Positions 44,976 through 53,755 of a DNA stretch of 64,000 bases are shown here, in pieces (position 1 is the stretch's first letter; every line of letters starts with the position of its first letter). Where the stretch lies: NCBI RefSeq assembly GCF_900115095.1, contig NZ_FOVH01000026.1, positions 47,490 to 111,489 of the forward strand, given 5' to 3'. Made by a program: the position numbers and the translations under genes. Origin of the DNA: Actinomadura madurae. GTDB lineage: Bacteria > Actinomycetota > Actinomycetes > Streptosporangiales > Streptosporangiaceae. The notes below the pieces were generated by a model. The model was not told where the DNA came from. It worked only from the letters and a program-made list of their open reading frames with translations, and ran no database searches.

Positions 44976-45908
44976 TCAGGGGGAGGGGAAGACCGTGATG
45001 GCGCCGTCCCTGGTGCTGAGCTTGATATGGCGCTTGGCATCCGAGTCCTGGCGGATGAGCGGGTCGATCCTCTTGCCGCCGTTGTCGGTGGACGCGTCGA
45101 TGGCGTAGCGCTCCCCGGGCGGGAGGTGGAGGCGGACCGAGCCGTTGTCGGTCGTGGCGGTGACGGCGGTGGGCGCCGTGCCGAAGCGCAGGTCGATGGA
45201 GCCGTCCCGCGACTTCGCGGTGATCCGGTCGCCGGACAGCCCGCGCCCGTCGATCGAGCCGTTGTCGGTGTGGAGGTCGGCGACCGGGAAGGTGCCCCGC
45301 ATGCGGATCATGCCGTCGCGGGTGCTCGCGCTCAGCCGGTCGCCGGACAGCCCGCGGGCGTCGATGGTGCCGTTCTCGCTGCTCAGCCGGGCGGTTCCGG
45401 CGTGCCCCGTGACGCGCACCGAGCCGTCGCTGGAGGTGATCGTCGCGGCCGTCGCGTTCAGGCCCGTCGCGTCGATGGAGCCGTTGGAGCTGTGCAGCCG
45501 CACGGTCCCGCTGAGCCCGGACGCGACGATCGTCCCGTCCTCTCCGTTGATGTCCACGGGCATGGAGCGCGGCACCTGGACGCGGTAGGACACCCCGCAG
45601 CCGCTGTACCCGATCACCTGGTTGCCGCACTCGGACGACAGGGTGAGGGTGCCGCCGTCGGTGACGTGCTTGGCCTTCGGCTTGTTCTTCTCGTTCGTCC
45701 AGCGGAGCCGTTCGGAGACCTTGATCGTCGAGGTGTCGGTCGCGGTGACGACGACCCGGCTGCCGTGCGACTTGATCTTCAGCGTGGTGACGCCGGCGGG
45801 CGCGGTGTAGGAGCGGTTCTCGTGGTGCGTGCCGACGCTCAGGTTGCCGCAGCCGGCCAGCGCCGCCGCGGCGGCCGCCAGTCCGGCGGTGATCGTCAGG
45901 GTCCTCAC
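44976..45908 (-). CDS. DUF4097 beta-repeat lipoprotein
   Basis: 310 residues from GTG 45908 behind GGGAG. A lipoprotein signal ends in the lipobox LAGC (Cys about 20). The rest is a beta-solenoid of ~20-residue turns with repeated S(S/E/R)(N/D)G(S/T)I words (SSNGSIDATGL, SSENGTIDARGLSGD, DNGSIDGRGLSGD), the DUF4097 pattern. It should be anchored outside the membrane. Function is unknown; such repeats suggest a scaffold or adhesin role. It is convergent with the M28 gene. Confidence 0.85.
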   Translation of the reverse strand: MRTLTITAGLAAAAAALAGCGNLSVGTHHENRSYTAPAGVTTLKIKSHGSRVVVTATDTSTIKVSERLRWTNEKNKPKAKHVTDGGTLTLSSECGNQVIGYSGCGVSYRVQVPRSMPVDINGEDGTIVASGLSGTVRLHSSNGSIDATGLNATAATITSSDGSVRVTGHAGTARLSSENGTIDARGLSGDRLSASTRDGMIRMRGTFPVADLHTDNGSIDGRGLSGDRITAKSRDGSIDLRFGTAPTAVTATTDNGSVRLHLPPGERYAIDASTDNGGKRIDPLIRQDSDAKRHIKLSTRDGAITVFPSP

Positions 45909-46066
45909 GTGGTCACTCCCGTTGTCTCCGTGCACCCGTCTCCGTGCACCCGTGCATGACAAGCCTGCTCCGGTGGCGGCGGTGACACCAGGAGGGGAGC
46001 CGGTCATCCGGGGGTGGGGTTAGCCCCACCCCGTGCACGTGGGGTCCTCCGCGGGAGATCGGCGGG

Positions 46067-46645
46067 TCAGCGTTCGCCGCCGGGCTTCCACAGGATGTCG
46101 CCGTGCTCGGCGTTGGCGACGCGGCACAGGATGAACAGCAGGTCGGACAGCCGGTTGAGGTAGGTGGCGGTCAACGGGTTCACGCCGCCGTCGTCCCCCG
46201 TGCCGTGCTCCTCGATCGCAGCCCAGGCGGACCGCTCGGCGCGGCGCGTCACCGTCCGGGCGACGTGCAGGAGCGCGGCGCCGGGCGCCCCTCCGGGGAG
46301 GATGAAGCTGCGCAGCGCGGGCAGGTCCGCGTTGTGCTCGTCGCAGGCCGCCTCCAGCCGTTCGACGTAGGACTGCTCGACGCGCAGCGGCGGGTACTGC
46401 GGGTCGGGGACGACGGGCGCGCACAGGTCGGCGCCCACGTCGAACAGGTCGTTCTGGACGCGGGTGAGCAGCGCGGCCAGGTCGTCCCGCAGGGCGCCGA
46501 GGGCGAGGGCCGCGCCGATCGCGGCGTTGGCCTCCTCGACGTCGGCGTACGCGGCGAGGCGCGGGTCGGTCTTGCGGGTGCGGGACGCGTCGCCGAGCGC
46601 GGTGGTGCCGTCGTCGCCGGTGCGGGTGTAGATCCGGGAGAGCAC
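46067..46645 (-). CDS. Cob(I)alamin adenosyltransferase, PduO type
   Basis: 192 residues from GTG 46645. It adenosylates cob(I)alamin with ATP. Motifs: RIYTRTGDDGTTALGD (ATP loop), YADVEEANAAIG, LFDVGADLCAP, FILPGGAPGAALLHVARTV, and LNRLSDLLFILCR. The frame extends to ATG 46768 and would add 41 residues of AENGAENGAGDRAGDRAK low complexity, which other family members lack; I prefer the shorter start but cannot exclude the longer. Position matches Rv1314c in the M. tuberculosis order. Confidence 0.9.
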   Translation of the reverse strand: MLSRIYTRTGDDGTTALGDASRTRKTDPRLAAYADVEEANAAIGAALALGALRDDLAALLTRVQNDLFDVGADLCAPVVPDPQYPPLRVEQSYVERLEAACDEHNADLPALRSFILPGGAPGAALLHVARTVTRRAERSAWAAIEEHGTGDDGGVNPLTATYLNRLSDLLFILCRVANAEHGDILWKPGGER

Positions 46646-46839
46646 GACCGGATTGTCCCGGTTCTTCGCCCTGTCCCCAGCCCTGTCCCCAGCCCCGTTC
46701 TCCGCGCCGTTCTCAGCCCCGTGCTCCACCCTGTCCTTCGCTCCGTCCTCCGCCATGTTCTTCGCCATGGGCAGCAGCCTAGCCGTGCGGTCGCCGCAGG
46801 CCCGTTGGGTAGGGTTCCGGAAAGAACCCGGAGGCCGCC

Positions 46840-48432
46840 GTGTACGACTACATCATCGTGGGAGCGGGCAGCGCGGGCTGCGTTCTCGCCGCCCGGCTGA
46901 CGGAGGACCCGTCGTTGAAGGTCCTGCTGCTGGAGGCGGGACCGTCCGACGACGCCCCGGAGATCCACATCCCGGCCGCCGTGGCGTCGCTGATCAAGGG
47001 CCCGTACGACTGGGACTACGCGACGGTCCCGCAGGAGCACGCGGCGGGCCGCAGCGTGTACTGGCCGCGCGGGCGGACGCTCGGCGGCAGCTCGTCCACC
47101 AACGCGATGATCTACATCCGCGGGGCCCGCTACGACTACGACACCTGGCGCGACTCCTACGGCTGCGAGGGCTGGGGCTACGAGGACCTGCTGCCCTACT
47201 TCCGCCGCGCCGAGGACCAGCAGCGCGGCGATCTGCCCTACCACGGGGTCGGCGGGCCGCTGCGCGTCGAGGACCCCCGCTACCGGCACCCGCTGACCCG
47301 AGCGTGGGTGCAGTCGGCCAAGGCGTACGGGCTCGCCGCCAACCCCGACTTCAACGGCGCCGACCAGGACGGCGTCGGCTTCTACCAGGTGACCTGCAAG
47401 GGCGGCCGGCGCTGGTCCGCCGCCGCCGGCTACCTGCATCCGATCGAGAACCGGCCGAACCTCACGGTGGTGACCGACGCGCTCGTCACCCGGGTCACGA
47501 TCGAGAACGGGCGGGCGACCGGCGTCCGGTACGAGGCGCGCGGCGAGATGCGGTCGGTCCGCGCCGAGGCCGAGGTGATCCTGTCGGGCGGCGCGGTGAA
47601 CAGCCCGCAGCTGCTGATGCTGTCGGGGATCGGCCCGGCCGGTCATCTGCGGTCGCTCGGGATCGACGTCGTCGCGGACTCCCCGGTCGGCCAGCGGCTC
47701 CAGGACCACCCGTTCGTGAACGTCATGTTCGCCACGCCGCGCACCAAGGCCCTCTGGGAGCTGGCGAACGCGCGCTCGTTCGCCCTGTACCAGGCGCTGG
47801 GGCGCGGGCCGTACACGTCCAACGTCGCGGAGGCGGGCGGGTTCGTCCGGACGGTCGAGGGGCTGCCCGCGCCGGACCTGCAGTACCACGTCCTCCCCAC
47901 GCCGTTCGTCGACCAGGGGCTCACCGAGTCGTCCGAGCGGCTGCTGTCGGTCATGGTCACCGCGATCGCGGTCGCGAGCCGGGGCACGCTGACGCTCCGC
48001 TCCGCCAGCCCGTACGCCAAGCCGCTGATCGACCCGGCCTACCTCGCCGACAAGGCCGACCTGGACATCCTGGTCGCCGGGGTCCGGCAGGCCCGCGAGA
48101 TCGCCGCCACCGGCCCGCTCGCGTCCCTCGTCGGCGGCGAGTGGGCGCCGGGGGAGCAGGCCGCGTCGGACGAGGCCGTCGTCGACTTCGTCCGCCGCGA
48201 GGCCGCGACGCTGTTCCACCCCACGAGCACCTGCGCGATGGGCGGGGACGGCGCCGTCTGCGACACCGAGCTGCGGGTCCGCGGCGTGGAGGGCCTCCGG
48301 GTGGTGGACGCCTCGGTCATGCCGGCCGTCCCGCGCGGCAACACCAACGCCCCCACCATCGCGATCGCCGAGCGCGCCGCCGACCTGATCCGCGGCCGCA
48401 CCCCGCTCGCGCCGGCGAACGCCCCGAAATGA
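46840..48432 (+). CDS. GMC-family FAD oxidoreductase (choline dehydrogenase-like)
   Basis: 530 residues. N-terminal FAD loop YIIVGAGSAGCVLAARL, GMC signature RGRTLGGSSSTNAM, second signature SGGAVNSPQLLMLSGIGP, and C-terminal catalytic pair in LFHPTSTCAMG (His) and RGNTNAPTIAIAE (Asn). It oxidises an alcohol, flavin-dependently; the substrate cannot be told. No betaine-pathway gene is adjacent. A perfect terminator hairpin follows the stop. Confidence 0.92.
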   Translation: MYDYIIVGAGSAGCVLAARLTEDPSLKVLLLEAGPSDDAPEIHIPAAVASLIKGPYDWDYATVPQEHAAGRSVYWPRGRTLGGSSSTNAMIYIRGARYDYDTWRDSYGCEGWGYEDLLPYFRRAEDQQRGDLPYHGVGGPLRVEDPRYRHPLTRAWVQSAKAYGLAANPDFNGADQDGVGFYQVTCKGGRRWSAAAGYLHPIENRPNLTVVTDALVTRVTIENGRATGVRYEARGEMRSVRAEAEVILSGGAVNSPQLLMLSGIGPAGHLRSLGIDVVADSPVGQRLQDHPFVNVMFATPRTKALWELANARSFALYQALGRGPYTSNVAEAGGFVRTVEGLPAPDLQYHVLPTPFVDQGLTESSERLLSVMVTAIAVASRGTLTLRSASPYAKPLIDPAYLADKADLDILVAGVRQAREIAATGPLASLVGGEWAPGEQAASDEAVVDFVRREAATLFHPTSTCAMGGDGAVCDTELRVRGVEGLRVVDASVMPAVPRGNTNAPTIAIAERAADLIRGRTPLAPANAPK

Positions 48433-48435
48433 GAA

Positions 48436-48461
48436 ACGCCCCCGTCCGAGGACGGGGGCGT
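48436..48461 (+). terminator. Terminator hairpin after the GMC gene
   Basis: Perfect 11-base arms ACGCCCCCGTC and GACGGGGGCGT around CGAG, four bases after the stop. Confidence 0.8.
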
Positions 48462-48462
48462 G

Positions 48463-48525
48463 GCCGGTGCCGTACAGGCCCTTGCCGTACCGGCTCTTGT
48501 CGTACTGGCCGGTGCCGTACAGGCC
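48463..48525. repeat. Four 15-base tandem units
   Basis: Four units like CCGGTGCCGTACAGG, with the core TGCCGTAC or TGTCGTAC every 15 bases, lie between the GMC terminator and the 37-residue ORF. On the minus strand they would read GLYGT, GQYDK, SRYGK, GLYGT, but this frame does not join the small ORF. Confidence 0.75.
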
Positions 48526-48532
48526 GCGGGCG

Positions 48533-48646
48533 TCACCGCGTGCGGGCCTTCGCGATGCGGCGGGCGCGGCGCGCGTTCTTCGCCTCGCTCCGCAGCACCC
48601 GTACGCGGTCATTGATGATCATGTTGCTGAACTCGGGGCGTGTCAT
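48533..48646 (-). CDS. Tiny basic protein A (37 residues), paralogue of protein B
   Basis: ATG 48646 to TGA 48533, preceded by GAGGGAGAG at a good distance. The sequence starts MTRPEFSNMIINDRVRVLR and ends with KNARRARRIAKARTR. It is 37 residues, helical and very basic at the C-terminus. It aligns over nearly its full length with the 36-residue ORF at 48718-48828 (pattern FxxxIIxDRVRxLRxxAKNxRRAR-IAKA). I do not know the family; small basic helical proteins of this kind occur in actinobacteria. Two conserved copies with ribosome sites argue that both are translated. Confidence 0.65.
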   Translation of the reverse strand: MTRPEFSNMIINDRVRVLRSEAKNARRARRIAKARTR

Positions 48647-48717
48647 GTCGCTCTCCCTCTCGGCGTCGTCGGCGGGTTCGGGTCGTCCGGGCGGTGGACC
48701 GCGGTGGACCGGGGTGG

Positions 48718-48828
48718 TCAGCGCTTGAGCGCCTTGGCGATGCGGGCGCGGCGGGTGTTCTTCGCCTGGGCCCGGAGCTCGCGCACGCGGTCCTCGATGA
48801 CGACCCTCATGAACTCCTGGCTGAGCAT
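48718..48828 (-). CDS. Tiny basic protein B (36 residues), paralogue of protein A
   Basis: ATG 48828 to TGA 48718 with a perfect AAGGAG seven bases before the start. It begins MLSQEFMRVVIEDRVRELR and ends AKNTRRARIAKALKR. Same layout as protein A 70 bases downstream, so they arose by tandem duplication and are likely co-transcribed. It could bind nucleic acid or a membrane through its basic amphipathic helix; no evidence decides. Confidence 0.65.
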   Translation of the reverse strand: MLSQEFMRVVIEDRVRELRAQAKNTRRARIAKALKR

Positions 48829-48969
48829 CTGCTTCTCCTTGTCCCTGCCGGACCCTCTCGGCCCGACATGTACAAGGTTCGTCCTAAGACCCCGTGCCCC
48901 ACATTGGGACGACGCCTTATCTCAGCCGCCTCAGACCGCCTTAGGCGGGACGTCCCGTCCGGGTGAGGC

Positions 48970-50097
48970 TTAGGCCGCGCCGGCCTTCGCCACCCAGCCG
49001 GTGGTGAGGACCAGACCGGACGGGCGGTGCACGGCCAGGAAGCCGAACGGCGGGTCGAACGTGACGGAGACCCGCTTCGCCAGGTGAGGATCGCCGAACG
49101 GGGCGGCGGAGCCGGCGAGGGCACCGACCGCGGTGACGGCGGCGGACTCGAAGCCCTCCGCGTCGAAGCGGGCCAGCGCGTTCTGCCGGGCCTGCCCGAT
49201 CGCGAGCGGGGTGGTGCTGATGCCGGGGAAGTGGCCGCGGGACGTGTCCCGCACGGACGCGAGCCCGAAGACGTCCGGCAGGCCGAGGAGGTCGTGCGCC
49301 CCGGTGACCTCGAAGGCCGGCAGCGTGAGCCGCAACTGCGGCGTCGGCCAGATCGCCTCCTCGAACCAGACGGTGACGCCGGGGGCGGGCGTCCCTTCGG
49401 GGAGGTCGCCCGCGGTCGTGGCGGGGTGGCGGCCGTCGAGCGTGCCGAAGGCAGCCTTGAGCACCTGGCCGGGCGGCTGGTCGCCGCGGACGAGATGGAC
49501 GTCGACGTCGTCGGTGCCCGCGACGCGGACGAGCGTGACCGGCCCGTCCGGCGCGTCGGTGACCCTGGCGTCCTCCAGGTGCTGCGTGGTCCGGTAGAGG
49601 GAGGCGTCGCCGTCGAAGGTGTCGAAGGGCTCGAACCACTGCGTCCGGACGGTGAGCGCGGACGCCAGGACCAGCAGCGTCCCCGGCTCCATCTTGATCG
49701 GCATGGACCGGATGAGGCCGCCGGTGTGCTCCGCCGCCCAGGCGTCGAGATCGCGCTTGTCCTTGGCGGGTTCGCCGGTGAGGATGCCGTGCGCGGTCGC
49801 GGGCGGCGCCCAGGCCGGTTCGATGGGGACGTCGAGCCGCGTCCACAGCCCGAGCGCGGACCGGACGGCGGGCGCGTCGCCGAGGAGCGCCAGCAGCTCG
49901 GCCCCCGCACGGCCCGCGGCCGGGGCGTCCAGTCCGACGGCCGTTTCGAGCTCGCCGCGCCCGGGGCCGTCCGCGGCGGACGCCAGCAGCGCGAGGAGCG
50001 GCCACGCGCCGGGACCCGCCATGACGGTGGACGCGCCGGAGCAGGTCGCGGCCCACCGTTCGGCCAGCGCGTTCGCGGCGGTGATCGTCTGCTGCAT
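48970..50097 (-). CDS. Serpin-family protein
   Basis: 375 residues without a signal peptide. Serpin pattern: N-terminal helices with TVMAGPGAWPLLALLASAA, TLLVLASALTVRTQWFEPF (strand 6/3A block), LRLTLPAFEV, and the C-terminal RFDAEGFESAAVTAVGALAG (hinge and reactive loop) followed by VTFDPPFGFLAVHRPSGLVL, matching the FxADHPFLFxI end. The reactive-loop hinge is less canonical than in inhibitory serpins, so inhibition of proteases is likely but not assured. Likely cytoplasmic. Confidence 0.8.
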   Translation of the reverse strand: MQQTITAANALAERWAATCSGASTVMAGPGAWPLLALLASAADGPGRGELETAVGLDAPAAGRAGAELLALLGDAPAVRSALGLWTRLDVPIEPAWAPPATAHGILTGEPAKDKRDLDAWAAEHTGGLIRSMPIKMEPGTLLVLASALTVRTQWFEPFDTFDGDASLYRTTQHLEDARVTDAPDGPVTLVRVAGTDDVDVHLVRGDQPPGQVLKAAFGTLDGRHPATTAGDLPEGTPAPGVTVWFEEAIWPTPQLRLTLPAFEVTGAHDLLGLPDVFGLASVRDTSRGHFPGISTTPLAIGQARQNALARFDAEGFESAAVTAVGALAGSAAPFGDPHLAKRVSVTFDPPFGFLAVHRPSGLVLTTGWVAKAGAA

Positions 50098-50194
50098 GGT
50101 CGCGGAGTCCTTTCGCGGGCGGCGGCACGGGACACGCGCCCGGCACGGCCGGATACGGGTCGGCTGGGCCGGACACGGGCCGACAGGTGCGACT

Positions 50195-50689
50195 CTAGGC
50201 GACCTCGATGAAGCCGAGGCGGTCGTAGAGGCGGCGGGCGCGGCGGTTGCGGCGGGTCACGGCCAGGGTGAGGGTGTCGTGGCCCTGCTCGGCCAGGGCG
50301 TGCATGGTCGCCATGACCAGTCCGCGGCCCAGACCGCGTCCCGCGTGGACCGGGGCGGTGAAGAGGAACGCGAGAAGCGGCAGGCCCTGGTAGAGGGTGA
50401 CCAGCGCCGCCCCTACCGGACGCCCCTCGTGGTCGGTGACGAACGACGCCTCGCGCAGGAACGTGCCGTACTCGCCGTCCAGCGTGAGGTGGAGCTCGCG
50501 GACAGCACCCTGGAGGTCGCCCACGTCGGTCTCGTCGGGGGTGCCGCGGTAGGCGTCCCACATGAGGGCGGCCAGCGCCGGGACGTCACCGTCGGCGAAC
50601 GGCCGGAAGCCCTGCGGGGGCGGGGAGATCGCGCCCAGGGACGCCTGGAGGCGGCTGCGCGCAGGTGCGCCGAACGTCTCTGAGCCCAT
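50195..50689 (-). CDS. GNAT-family N-acetyltransferase
   Basis: 164 residues. GNAT fold with acceptor-side start (FRPFADGDVPALAALMWDAY), strand 4 GAALVTLYQGLPLLAFLFTA, acetyl-CoA loop HAGRGLGRGLVMATM and the closing TLTLAVTRRNRRARRLYDRLGF. Substrate unknown. It is on the same strand as the serpin gene, ~100 bases upstream. Confidence 0.88.
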   Translation of the reverse strand: MGSETFGAPARSRLQASLGAISPPPQGFRPFADGDVPALAALMWDAYRGTPDETDVGDLQGAVRELHLTLDGEYGTFLREASFVTDHEGRPVGAALVTLYQGLPLLAFLFTAPVHAGRGLGRGLVMATMHALAEQGHDTLTLAVTRRNRRARRLYDRLGFIEVA

Positions 50690-50788
50690 GCCCCGGAGTC
50701 TAGGTGCCCCCCGCCCCGCCCCTCGACCGCGCCCGCGTGACGCGGCCCGCGGTGGGCGGTGGAGGCGGGACTTCGCCGGGGGCGCCGC

Positions 50789-52288
50789 TCAGCGCTTGTA
50801 GCGGCGGCCGTGGATCATGTTGATCAGGCCGAGGACGCGGGCCATCTCCTTCTCGGAGCGGGTGAACGAGGTGAGGTTCATCGTCGCGAACCGCTGGCGG
50901 GTGATGGCCTTCGGCCGGGCGAACTCGCGCAGGCCGTCCGCGCCGTGGATGCGGCCGAAGCCCGACTCGCCGACGCCGCCGAACGGCAGGGCGGCGACGC
51001 TGGCGAACGCGGCGAAGGCGTTGATGGAGGTCATGCCGGAGCGCATCCGGCGGGCGGTCTCCATCGCGCGGGACCTGTCCCCGGAGAAGATCGTCCCGGC
51101 CAGGCCGTAGCTGGTCTTGTTGGCCTTCTCCACCGCCTCGTCCATGTCCTTGACCCGGTGGACGGTGATCGTCGGGCCGAAGGTCTCCTCGCACACCGCC
51201 GACGAGTCGTCCGGCACGTTGGTCAGCACGACCGGCTCCACGTAGGGCTTGCGGACGGACTCGGCGCCGCCGACCACCGCCCTGCCGCCCTTGGCGAGGG
51301 CGTCCTTGATGTGGCGTTCGATGACGTCGAGCTGCGACGGCATCGTGATCGGCCCGTAGGCCGCCTCCCGGTCGAAGCCGGGACGCAGGTCGCGGGCCTT
51401 CTCGGTGAGCGTGCCGAGGAACCTGTCGTACGCCTCGTCCACGACGTAGATGCGCTCGACGCCGATGCAGGTCTGGCCGGCGTTCGACATGGCGCCCCAC
51501 AGCGCGGCGTCGGCGGCGGCGTCGAGGTCGGCGTCGGAGTCGACGATGCAGGCGTCCTTGCCGCCGCACTCGGCGACGATCGGGGTGAGGTTCTCGGCGC
51601 AGGCCGCCATGACGCGCTTGGCGGTGCGGGCCGAGCCGGTGAAGGCGATCTTGCCGACGTGCGGGGACGAGGCGAGCGCCGCCCCCGTCTCGCCGAGCCC
51701 GGTCACCGTCTGCAGCACGGGGTGCTCGGGGATCACCGCGTCGACCAGCTCGGCGAGGAGCACGCCGACGCCCGGGGTGTACTCGGACGGCTTGAACACC
51801 ACGGCGTTCCCGGCGGCGAGCGCGTAGGCGATCGAGCCCATCGGGGTGAAGACCGGGTAGTTCCACGGGCCGATGACGCCTACGACGCCGAGCGGCTGGT
51901 ACTCCAGCACGCAACGCTGGTTGATCGCCATGAGGCCGGGGTAGACCGAGCGCGGCCCGAGGACCTTCTGCGCGTTGCGGGCGGCCCAGTCCAGGTGCGT
52001 GATCGCCATGATCGTCTCAAGCTGGGCGTCCTGCACCGGCTTGCCGGTCTCCTGGTGGATGAGCTCGGCCATCCTCCCCAGGTTGCGGGTGAGGGAGCCC
52101 TTGACGTTGAGCAGCCGGAGGCGGCGCTCCTTCCAGCCGAGGGCCCGCCACCAGGCGGCCGCCTCCCGGGCGCGCTCGACGGCCGCGGCGACGGCGGCGG
52201 CGTCCTGGACGGGATGCTCGGCGACGACCTCGCCGGTGGCCGGGTTCAGGGACGCGAACGTCTCGGTGTTCTCCGTGGCCACGGACAT
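50789..52288 (-). CDS. Aldehyde dehydrogenase (succinate-semialdehyde type)
   Basis: 499 residues. It oxidises an aldehyde with NAD(P)+. Glu in TPIVAECGGKDACI, catalytic Cys in SNAGQTCIGVERIYV, NAD motif FTGSARTAKRV, GPWNYPVFTPMGS. The PLGVVGVIGPWNYP start and a C-terminal NLTSFTRSEKEMARVL membrane-facing tail are typical of the actinobacterial GabD2-like group. GGGAGGAG lies before the ATG, and a palindromic candidate operator lies 25 bases upstream. Confidence 0.9.
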   Translation of the reverse strand: MSVATENTETFASLNPATGEVVAEHPVQDAAAVAAAVERAREAAAWWRALGWKERRLRLLNVKGSLTRNLGRMAELIHQETGKPVQDAQLETIMAITHLDWAARNAQKVLGPRSVYPGLMAINQRCVLEYQPLGVVGVIGPWNYPVFTPMGSIAYALAAGNAVVFKPSEYTPGVGVLLAELVDAVIPEHPVLQTVTGLGETGAALASSPHVGKIAFTGSARTAKRVMAACAENLTPIVAECGGKDACIVDSDADLDAAADAALWGAMSNAGQTCIGVERIYVVDEAYDRFLGTLTEKARDLRPGFDREAAYGPITMPSQLDVIERHIKDALAKGGRAVVGGAESVRKPYVEPVVLTNVPDDSSAVCEETFGPTITVHRVKDMDEAVEKANKTSYGLAGTIFSGDRSRAMETARRMRSGMTSINAFAAFASVAALPFGGVGESGFGRIHGADGLREFARPKAITRQRFATMNLTSFTRSEKEMARVLGLINMIHGRRYKR

Positions 52289-52312
52289 GAGGAACCTCCC
52301 GGGAGGAGCCTT

Positions 52313-52328
52313 GTAAGTGAGTGCTTGC
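52313..52328. promoter_or_regulatory. Candidate TetR-type operator upstream of the aldehyde dehydrogenase gene
   Basis: GTAAGTGAGTGCTTGC is a quasi-palindrome with outer half-sites GxAAG/CTTxC, a layout common for TetR-type operators. It lies 25 bases before the aldehyde dehydrogenase ATG, between it and the carotenoid oxygenase gene end. The regulator is not identified. Confidence 0.35.
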
Positions 52329-52354
52329 GCGGCTGTACCGGCTAGTAAATCACC

Positions 52355-53731
52355 CTAGGCCCCGATCCGGGCGTCGGGGATCCAGCTTCCGTGGAATCCG
52401 GCCGGAACGCGCCGCGGCAGGTGGACGCTCGCGACGTGCGAGAGGTCCGCCGCGTCCAGCACCCGCAGCTCGGACGCCGTGTCGCCGGTGACCACCGACA
52501 GCATCCAGCCCTCGTCCTCCGCGCGGGCGTCCGGCGCCGGGACGAAGACGGCCTCGCCGACGTGCGTGGCGCCCTCGCAGACGTGCGCCGCCGACGAGCC
52601 GCCGCGCAGGTCGTACTTCACGATCTCCTTGCCGGCGGTCGTCCGGTCCCCGGCGACCATGTACAGGTAGCGGTTCGCTCGGCCGGTGCGGGCGTCGTCG
52701 AGGGTCGGGAACTCCACGCCCCGGTCGTCCAGTTGCTCCTCGGCCGCCCTGCCGGTCGCGGGGTCGAGGGTCCAGCGGTGCAGCCGGGCGGTGTCGGACC
52801 GCGCCGCAGCCACGGAGGGGTGGGCGGTGCCGCCGATGTGCGTCCACAGGGCGGTGAAGTTCTCGGGACGGTAGCGCGCCGCGTCCAGGACGATCCGGCC
52901 GGCGGCGTCCTCGTGCGCGTTGCCGACGTGGAAGACGTAGCACGGGTCGACGTCGAACCAGCGGACGTCCCCGGTGCCGTCCCGCCGCATCACGCCGAGC
53001 CGGGCGCCGTAGCCGTCGTCCCACCGGTAGGGGAGTCCGGCCATCCCGGAGAGCGCCAGCTCGGCGTCGAACACCACCGGCAGGTCGAGCCAGACGACAT
53101 GGTTCTCGGTGATCGCGAAGTCGTGCATCATCGTCGGCCCGGGGACGTCGATCACGCGGCTCTCGGCCAGCGTCCCGTCCGCGGTCAGGCGGTGGTAGGT
53201 CAGGTACGGCTCGAAGACGCCGTAGCCGAAGAACAGCAGGTCACCGGTGACCGGGTCCTCCTTCGGGTGCGCGGTCATCGCGGTGGTGAGCCGGCCGTCG
53301 AAGTCGCACGGGCCCACGGTCTCCAGCTCCGGCGTCATCTCGTACGGGAAGCCGACCTCCACCAGCGCCCAGATCTTGCCGGAGTGCGGGATGACGTGCG
53401 TGTTGGCCTGGACCGCGCGCCGGTCGAAAGTGAGGTCCTCGCGCAGGAACGGCGTGCCCTTGGTGAACATGTCCGTCCTGACCCAGCGGTTGCGGTACCA
53501 CTCGGCGCGGCCGTCGTTCAGCCGGACGCCGTGGATCATGCCGTGGCCGCTGAACCAGTGCCGGGTCGGCTCGCCGGGCTTCGGGTTCGGCCCGTTCCGG
53601 AAGTACCGGCCGGTCAGCGCGGCGGGCAGGGTGCCCGTCACCTGCAGGTCGCGGGCGACGATCTCGTCGGCTACGGGGGCCAGCTGCCCCTCCAGCCAGG
53701 CGGCGGGACGGTCGGCGGTGTTCTCGCTCAT
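52355..53731 (-). CDS. Carotenoid cleavage oxygenase-family protein
   Basis: 458 residues. Seven-bladed propeller of the RPE65/CCD family. The four iron-binding histidines are visible in TAMTAHPKEDP, TMMHDFAIT, FHVGNAHEDA and, near the end, GFHGSWIP. N-terminal VTGTLPAALTGRYFRNGPNP is typical. It uses O2 to split a carotenoid, apocarotenoid or stilbene double bond; no carotenoid synthesis genes are here, so the substrate is open. AAAGGAG precedes the ATG. Confidence 0.92.
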   Translation of the reverse strand: MSENTADRPAAWLEGQLAPVADEIVARDLQVTGTLPAALTGRYFRNGPNPKPGEPTRHWFSGHGMIHGVRLNDGRAEWYRNRWVRTDMFTKGTPFLREDLTFDRRAVQANTHVIPHSGKIWALVEVGFPYEMTPELETVGPCDFDGRLTTAMTAHPKEDPVTGDLLFFGYGVFEPYLTYHRLTADGTLAESRVIDVPGPTMMHDFAITENHVVWLDLPVVFDAELALSGMAGLPYRWDDGYGARLGVMRRDGTGDVRWFDVDPCYVFHVGNAHEDAAGRIVLDAARYRPENFTALWTHIGGTAHPSVAAARSDTARLHRWTLDPATGRAAEEQLDDRGVEFPTLDDARTGRANRYLYMVAGDRTTAGKEIVKYDLRGGSSAAHVCEGATHVGEAVFVPAPDARAEDEGWMLSVVTGDTASELRVLDAADLSHVASVHLPRRVPAGFHGSWIPDARIGA

Positions 53732-53755
53732 CTCGTGCTCCTTTCCCGGGTGGGG

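Noticed and set aside
46249..48612. A 787-codon minus-strand frame opposite the GMC oxidoreductase and PduO genes
   Set aside because: It overlaps two well-supported genes and is Arg/Gly/Pro-rich with no domain; a high-GC codon shadow.
50759..52345. A 528-codon plus-strand frame opposite the aldehyde dehydrogenase
   Set aside because: Complement of a clear enzyme with catalytic residues; no motifs of its own.
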